Shown here piece after piece: positions 60,166 to 64,000 of a DNA stretch of 64,000 nt. This DNA is from DAIQNV01 sp036788215. GTDB taxonomy: Bacteria; Planctomycetota; Phycisphaerae; Phycisphaerales; UBA1924. Below the pieces are notes generated by a model. It saw only the letters and a program-made list of their open reading frames with translations, did no database searches and was not told where the DNA came from. Location: assembly GCA_036788215.1 (NCBI GenBank), contig DAIQNV010000005.1:1-64000 (forward strand), read 5' to 3'. Position numbers and translations under genes: made by a program. Positions within the stretch are counted from its first letter, which is position 1. Every line of letters begins with the position of its first letter.

Positions 60166-62762
60166 ATCTCCTCTCCGACATCGCGGCCGACCTGCCCCAG
60201 TATCTCGCGGAGCGCACGCGCGTCCTGTCCGACGCGACGCCCGGACCGGGGGAGTTCATCCTCGTCTGGCTCCACCACGCGGTCCGGGGGCACGAGAACC
60301 CCGCGATCGACGCCGCAACGTACGCCGCGGAGGCGCTGGGCCTGCCCGTCCTCGTCTACCAGGGCCTCGCGGGTCGGCACCGGTTCAACTCCGATCGGCA
60401 CCACGCCTTCATCCTCGAGGGCACCCGCGACGCCGCAGCGGAGTTCGAGGCCCGGGGCCTGCGTCACGCGATGCACCTGCCCGAGGACCCCGCCGAGCCC
60501 TCGCCCCTGCGCGAACTGGCGCAGCGGGCCGCCCTCGTGGTGACCGAAGACTTCCCCGCGCCCCCCATGCCCCTCTGGACCGAGCGCCTGGTCGAGCGCG
60601 CGGGCGGCGCGTGGTGGGCGGTCGACTGCTGCTGCGTCGTGCCCATGCAGCTGCTCGACAAGCCCATCGACCGCGCGTTCAAGTTCCGCTCGAAGACGGA
60701 GAAGCTCCTCCTCGCCCGCGCCCGCCGGGATGACCCCCACGACGCCCGCCCCATCAGCAAGGATGACAGCGCCTGGGCGATCGACCTGCCCTTCACCCCG
60801 GTCGACTGGCGCGAGCCGATCCCGGACATGATCGCGCGGTGCCGGATCGACCACACCATCGCGCCCGTGCCCCACACGAGGGGAGGCAGCACCGCCGGGT
60901 ACGCGCGCTGGGAGCGGTTCAAGGAAGTCGGCCTGCCCCGCTACCACCAGCGGCGCAACGACGCATCGATCGACCGCGAGGCCCTGGGCGTCAGCCGCCT
61001 GAGCCCCTACCTGCACCATGGGCACATCAGCCCCTTCCGCATCGCGCGGGAGACGCTCGCGCTCATCGACGCCCCGCCCTCGCGGGGGGCGGGGGAGGGC
61101 GCGTCGAAGTTCCTCGATGAACTGTGGGTGTGGCGGGAGCTCGCGCACAATCTGTGCTTCCACAGATGGCGCGAGGTCGAGTCGACGAGCGTCCTGCCCG
61201 ACTGGGCCCGCCAGACACTCGCGCAGCACGCGGACGACCCGCGCCCGGTGTTGAGCTGGGAGACCCTGGCAAGGGGGCGAACCGGCGACCGACTGTGGGA
61301 CCTCGCGCAGCGCTCGCTCGTCCGCCACGGGGAGCTGCACAACAACCTGAGAATGACCTGGGGCAAAGCCCTTATCGGGTGGTCGCGCGGGGCCCAGCAC
61401 ACGCTCGACCGGCTCATCGACCTGAACCACCGCTTCGCGCTCGACGGGAACGACGCCAACAGTTATGGGGGTCTTCTTTGGTGCCTGGGGGTCTTTGACC
61501 GACCATTTCCCCCGGAGAGGGCGGTCCTCGGAACCATCCGTCCCCGATTCACGGATGATCACGCAGAGAGACTCGACATCGTTCGATATCAGGACCTGGT
61601 GACACAACCCGCGGCGCTGAAGGGGGCGACCCCGGGGGGTGATAACCAACAGCCGGCTTCGCCGCCGGCACAGATCCGGGGGTCAGTCATGCACGTGGGG
61701 GTCATCGGAGGCGGCATCTCAGGGCTCGTCGCGGCCCGCACGCTCGCGGACGCGGGCTGGCGGGTCAGCGTCTTCGACAAGGGCCGGGGCCCGGGCGGGC
61801 GGGCCGCCCAGAGGCGCGAGACGCTGGCGGACGGGACCGAGCTGCACTTCGACCACGGGGCCCAGTACTTCACCGCCCGCGACGAGCGGTTCGTCCGCGT
61901 CGTCGAGAGCTGGGTGGAGGATGGCGTCGTCGCGCCGTGGGACTGCTCGCTGGTCTCCATCGAGCGCGGGCCCGAGGGCGAGCGACAGGTCGTCCCCAAG
62001 GTCTGCGGGCCGGTGCGCTACGTGGGCGTGCCCGGGATGAACGAGATCGTGAAGCACCTCGCCGAGACGCTGCCCGACAACGCGACCGTCCGCTTCGCCA
62101 CGCGGGTCGGCGCCCTGCGCCGCATCGGCAACGCCAGCGGCCAGGCGGGGCAGTGGGGCGGGCACTGGCGCCTCTCCGGCGAGGATGGCGCGAACCTGGG
62201 CGAGTTCGACGCGGTGATCGTGGCGGTCCCCGCGCCCCAGGCAGCCGAGCTGCTCACCGATGTGCCGGACGTGCGGGCCCGCTGCGCCCGCGTCGACATG
62301 CGTCCCAACTGGGCGGTCATGCTCGCCTTCGACGCGCCGCTCGACGCGGGCTTCGACGGCGCGTTCATCAACCGCCAGTCCGAAGCCTTCGACGGGATGC
62401 TGACCTGGGTCGCGCGGGACTCCTCCAAGCCCGGCAGGCCCGCCGGCGCCTCGTGGGTCGCCCACGCGGACCACCGATGGTCCGCCAGGAACCTCGAGCT
62501 CGACAAGGACCAGGTCCCCCACAAGCTGCTCGACGCCTTCTTCGACGCGGTGGGCGTCGAAAGGCGCGAGCCGATCTTCGCCAAGGCGCACCGCTGGCGG
62601 TTCGCCCTCCCCGCCGCCCCCCTCGCTGAGGGGTGCGTCTTCGACGCCGAACTCGCCATCGGCGCCTGCGGCGACTGGGCCCACGGCGCCCGCGTCGAGG
62701 GGGCCTACCTCTCCGGAGCCGCGGTCGCGGGGCGTCTGCTCGGGCAGACGGTGGGCGTGTAG
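60162..62762 (+). CDS. Class II-like photolyase fused to renalase-like FAD oxidoreductase
   Basis: A fusion of 866 residues. Residues 1 to about 480 resemble class II CPD photolyase: FILVWLHHAVRGHENPAIDA, RLSPYLHHGHISPFRIA (about 277-293), FLDELWVWRELAHNLCFH and DANSYGGLLWCLGVFDRP. After a linker rich in Gln, Pro and Ser, residues 510-866 form a Rossmann FAD domain with GVIGGGISGLVAARTLADAG, then GRGPGGRAAQRR and a C-terminal GACGDWAHGARVEGAYLSG typical of amine-oxidase/renalase-like enzymes. The GTG overlaps the previous stop. Internal ATG 61689 could also start the second domain, but the frame is open throughout, so it is read as one protein. Confidence 0.9.
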   Translation: MNLLSDIAADLPQYLAERTRVLSDATPGPGEFILVWLHHAVRGHENPAIDAATYAAEALGLPVLVYQGLAGRHRFNSDRHHAFILEGTRDAAAEFEARGLRHAMHLPEDPAEPSPLRELAQRAALVVTEDFPAPPMPLWTERLVERAGGAWWAVDCCCVVPMQLLDKPIDRAFKFRSKTEKLLLARARRDDPHDARPISKDDSAWAIDLPFTPVDWREPIPDMIARCRIDHTIAPVPHTRGGSTAGYARWERFKEVGLPRYHQRRNDASIDREALGVSRLSPYLHHGHISPFRIARETLALIDAPPSRGAGEGASKFLDELWVWRELAHNLCFHRWREVESTSVLPDWARQTLAQHADDPRPVLSWETLARGRTGDRLWDLAQRSLVRHGELHNNLRMTWGKALIGWSRGAQHTLDRLIDLNHRFALDGNDANSYGGLLWCLGVFDRPFPPERAVLGTIRPRFTDDHAERLDIVRYQDLVTQPAALKGATPGGDNQQPASPPAQIRGSVMHVGVIGGGISGLVAARTLADAGWRVSVFDKGRGPGGRAAQRRETLADGTELHFDHGAQYFTARDERFVRVVESWVEDGVVAPWDCSLVSIERGPEGERQVVPKVCGPVRYVGVPGMNEIVKHLAETLPDNATVRFATRVGALRRIGNASGQAGQWGGHWRLSGEDGANLGEFDAVIVAVPAPQAAELLTDVPDVRARCARVDMRPNWAVMLAFDAPLDAGFDGAFINRQSEAFDGMLTWVARDSSKPGRPAGASWVAHADHRWSARNLELDKDQVPHKLLDAFFDAVGVERREPIFAKAHRWRFALPAAPLAEGCVFDAELAIGACGDWAHGARVEGAYLSGAAVAGRLLGQTVGV

Positions 62763-62790
62763 GGCGGGGAAGTGGCGGAGTGACAAGAGC

Positions 62791-62866
62791 GCCGGGTGCC
62801 GTGGTCAACCTCGCATGAGCCGGGTGCCGTGGTCTCGCGAGCCGCAGGCGAGCTAGACCACGAACG
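62791..62866. repeat. Family A-related palindromes, tandem
   Basis: GCCGGGTGCCGTGGT occurs twice within 35 bases; the second copy is followed by a hairpin GTGGTCT/AGACCAC (about 62829-62861). Terminal GGGTGCCGTGG is shared with family A. It lies between the fusion gene and DUF2256. Confidence 0.65.
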
Positions 62867-62929
62867 CAAGACTCTGAAACTGCACTCCACCGCGCATCCG
62901 ACTCCGCGGATCGTGCGAACCATCGAACC

Positions 62930-63301
62930 ATGCCGGACCTCCCCGAGAAACGCTGCGCCTCCTGCGGACGCCGCTTCACCTGGCGGAAAAAGTGGGAGCG
63001 CGACTGGGAGAGCGTGAAGTACTGCTCGGACGCCTGCCGGAGGCGTGGGGTCCGCCCGGTGGACCTCGAACTGGAAGCGACGATCGGGCGCCTGCTCGCC
63101 GAACGGGCGCCGGGTGCGACCATCTGCCCGAGCGAAGCGGCCCGCGCCGTCGATCCCGACGGATGGCGCGACCTGATGGAGCACGCCCGGTCCGCCGCCC
63201 GCCGGATGGTCGCCCGGGGTGAGGCGGTCATCCTGCAGAAAGGCAAGCCGGTCGACGGGTCGACAGCGCGGGGAGCGATCAGGGTGGGGCGGGCACGGTG
63301 A
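62930..63301 (+). CDS. DUF2256 + DUF3253 protein
   Basis: A protein of 123 residues. The first 45 residues are a DUF2256 module with a four-cysteine zinc-ribbon-like pattern (CASCGRRFTWRKKWERDW and YCSDACRRRG). From about 46 a DUF3253 winged-helix-like part runs with LELEATIGRLLAERAPG and YLMEHARS-type helices. DUF2256 genes are commonly found beside cryptochromes and photolyases, and the context agrees: it is the fourth gene of a light-repair cluster. Function is unknown; a nucleic-acid-binding helper is possible. No Shine-Dalgarno. Confidence 0.88.
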   Translation: MPDLPEKRCASCGRRFTWRKKWERDWESVKYCSDACRRRGVRPVDLELEATIGRLLAERAPGATICPSEAARAVDPDGWRDLMEHARSAARRMVARGEAVILQKGKPVDGSTARGAIRVGRAR

Positions 63302-63358
63302 GCCGGGGGCATCCGATGGAGCCCCGAGCGTGAGCGAGCGGGCTGGCAGACAAGCGAA

Positions 63359-63402
63359 GCCGGGTGCCGTGGTCTCGCGAGATGCAGGCGAACTCGACCA
63401 CG
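63359..63402. repeat. Family A-related palindrome
   Basis: GCCGGGTGCCGTGGTC followed by an imperfect hairpin ending GACCACG. It shares its left end with the elements at 62791 and lies in the gap between convergent genes. Confidence 0.6.
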
Positions 63403-63417
63403 CGTGTCCGAGATCGA

Positions 63418-63654
63418 CTACAGCAGCGTCGGCAGTGCGTAGCGCACGAGCAGGATCGCGAGGATGTAGAGCCCCACGATCCCCGCGATGATCTGGAAGG
63501 TGAACCATGCGACCTGCTTCCAGTACACGGAGAGGTCCGGGATGCGGACCGCCTTGTACGCGATCGCGATGAGCAGCGCCAGCGGGGGGAGCAGCAGGAA
63601 CCACGCCGCGTGGATGTTGATCGGATCGATGAAGGGCGTGTAGGCGAGGGTCAC
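63418..63654 (-). CDS. Small two-helix membrane protein
   Basis: A protein of 78 residues. Two membrane helices are visible (HAAWFLLLPPLALLIAIAYKA and VAWFTFQIIAGIVGLYILAILL) with a short polar loop between them (VRIPDLSVYWKQ). The GTG start overlaps the stop of the upstream gene (GTGA). No family is recognised. The conserved-looking WFLLLPPLALLIAIAYK segment suggests it is real rather than spurious. Confidence 0.7.
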   Translation of the reverse strand: MTLAYTPFIDPINIHAAWFLLLPPLALLIAIAYKAVRIPDLSVYWKQVAWFTFQIIAGIVGLYILAILLVRYALPTLL

Positions 63655-64000
63655 TTGGCGGGCTCCTCGTTGGCGCCCGAGCCCTCGCGTCGGGCGACGA
63701 GCCGGGCAGCCGCGAGGCGCTGGTCGTGCCCCGGGGCCCGCGTCGGGATGAGGGCGTCGAGGATGACGATCAGGTTCAGCATCCCGGCGCACAGCCCGTA
63801 GAGCGTCCCGATCTCGTTCACCTTGGCGATCGACCGCGTGTTGGGCGGGCCCGCACCCTCGCTCGCGGGCCGGGCGACGGGCAGGGTCGCCTCGCTGCGG
63901 ATCCCCGAGTTCCGGTCGACGACCGTCACCCCGGAGAGCACCCGCATCTCGCCCGGGTAGGCGGAGCGGTAGCGGAAGGGCAATTCGTCCGCGTACACCG
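63651..64000 (-). CDS. C-terminal fragment of membrane protein (possibly DUF6677)
   Basis: The visible 115 residues end a minus-strand gene that enters from beyond base 64000. One hydrophobic helix (IGTLYGLCAGMLNLIVILDAL) near the C-terminus, with a basic tail, resembles the C-terminus of the planctomycete DUF6677 family as I remember it. A polar domain with SVTV-like strands and a Pro-rich linker precede it. It is coupled to the small membrane gene downstream. The start lies outside the window. Confidence 0.5.
   Translation of the reverse strand, partial: VYADELPFRYRSAYPGEMRVLSGVTVVDRNSGIRSEATLPVARPASEGAGPPNTRSIAKVNEIGTLYGLCAGMLNLIVILDALIPTRAPGHDQRLAAARLVARREGSGANEEPAK

Noticed and set aside
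61689..62762. Renalase-like part as a separate gene starting at ATG 61689
   Set aside because: The upstream photolyase frame runs into it without a stop and there is only a poor ribosome-binding site, so a fusion is the simpler reading; internal initiation remains possible.

Overview
The window is a GC-rich (roughly 70% in coding DNA), densely packed stretch of chromosome from a Gram-negative member of the Planctomycetota, most probably class Phycisphaerae. Four things support this. Three secreted proteins end in the dockerin-like anchor typical of that class. There is a prepilin with a planctomycete-style C-terminus. EF-Tu has an unusual switch I, and SecE is greatly enlarged. LptB, two LptF/LptG-type permeases, porin-like barrels and lipoproteins show a genuine outer membrane. 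MqnA and a UbiA-type prenyltransferase point to futalosine-route menaquinone. A run of 100 N (26355-26454) marks a scaffold join, so the sequence is a draft assembly.

Layout. 1-11.5 kb: a truncated secreted protein, a kinase-like P-loop protein, DUF4870, lptB with a PEGA lipoprotein, a 0.9 kb gene-free and apparently structured stretch, mqnA, a large multi-HTH regulator, gatB, and a metal-themed trio (Cys-rich peptide, HMA lipoprotein, outer-membrane barrel). 11.5-25 kb: mostly minus strand, with a prepilin, GH57 glycosidase, an envelope block (LptG-like, PAP2, GT39, LptF-like), cysS, a phosphoesterase, a membrane HTH protein and a GbsR-type regulator with a partner gene. 25-35.5 kb: ubiA, the gap, and exported dockerin-tagged proteins (kexin-like protease, jelly-roll-like protein, DUF1028/FG-GAP protein) around a Ycf46-like AAA ATPase. 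35.7-43 kb: the translation cluster tRNA-Thr, tuf, vapD-like, rpmG, tRNA-Trp, secE, nusG, followed by leucyl aminopeptidase and a secreted GH13 amylase. 43-55 kb: chemoreceptor, orphan nuoD, Cu/Zn-type efflux permease, and a complete Mrp Na+/H+ antiporter operon (mnhABCDEFG). 55-64 kb: flavin-oxidase-fold protein, two tandem porins, two photolyases (the second fused to a renalase-like flavoprotein), DUF2256/DUF3253, and two small membrane genes at the edge.

How it works together. Many gene pairs are translationally coupled by 4-nt ATGA, GTGA or TTGA overlaps, most clearly in mnhA-G and in the photolyase pair. Genes with a good Shine-Dalgarno coexist with at least eight genes that lack one and instead carry a -10-like hexamer 5-8 nt before the start codon, which suggests frequent leaderless transcription. 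Intergenic DNA is seeded with at least four families of palindromic elements; one family shows a compensatory base-pair change between its two copies.

The items I would look at first are: the structured non-coding block before mqnA, the palindrome families, the apparent leaderless promoters, the photolyase-oxidoreductase fusion island, the VapD-like protein inside the tuf-secE cluster, and the low-GC segment within cysS. No CRISPR array, transposase, prophage or rRNA gene was seen.
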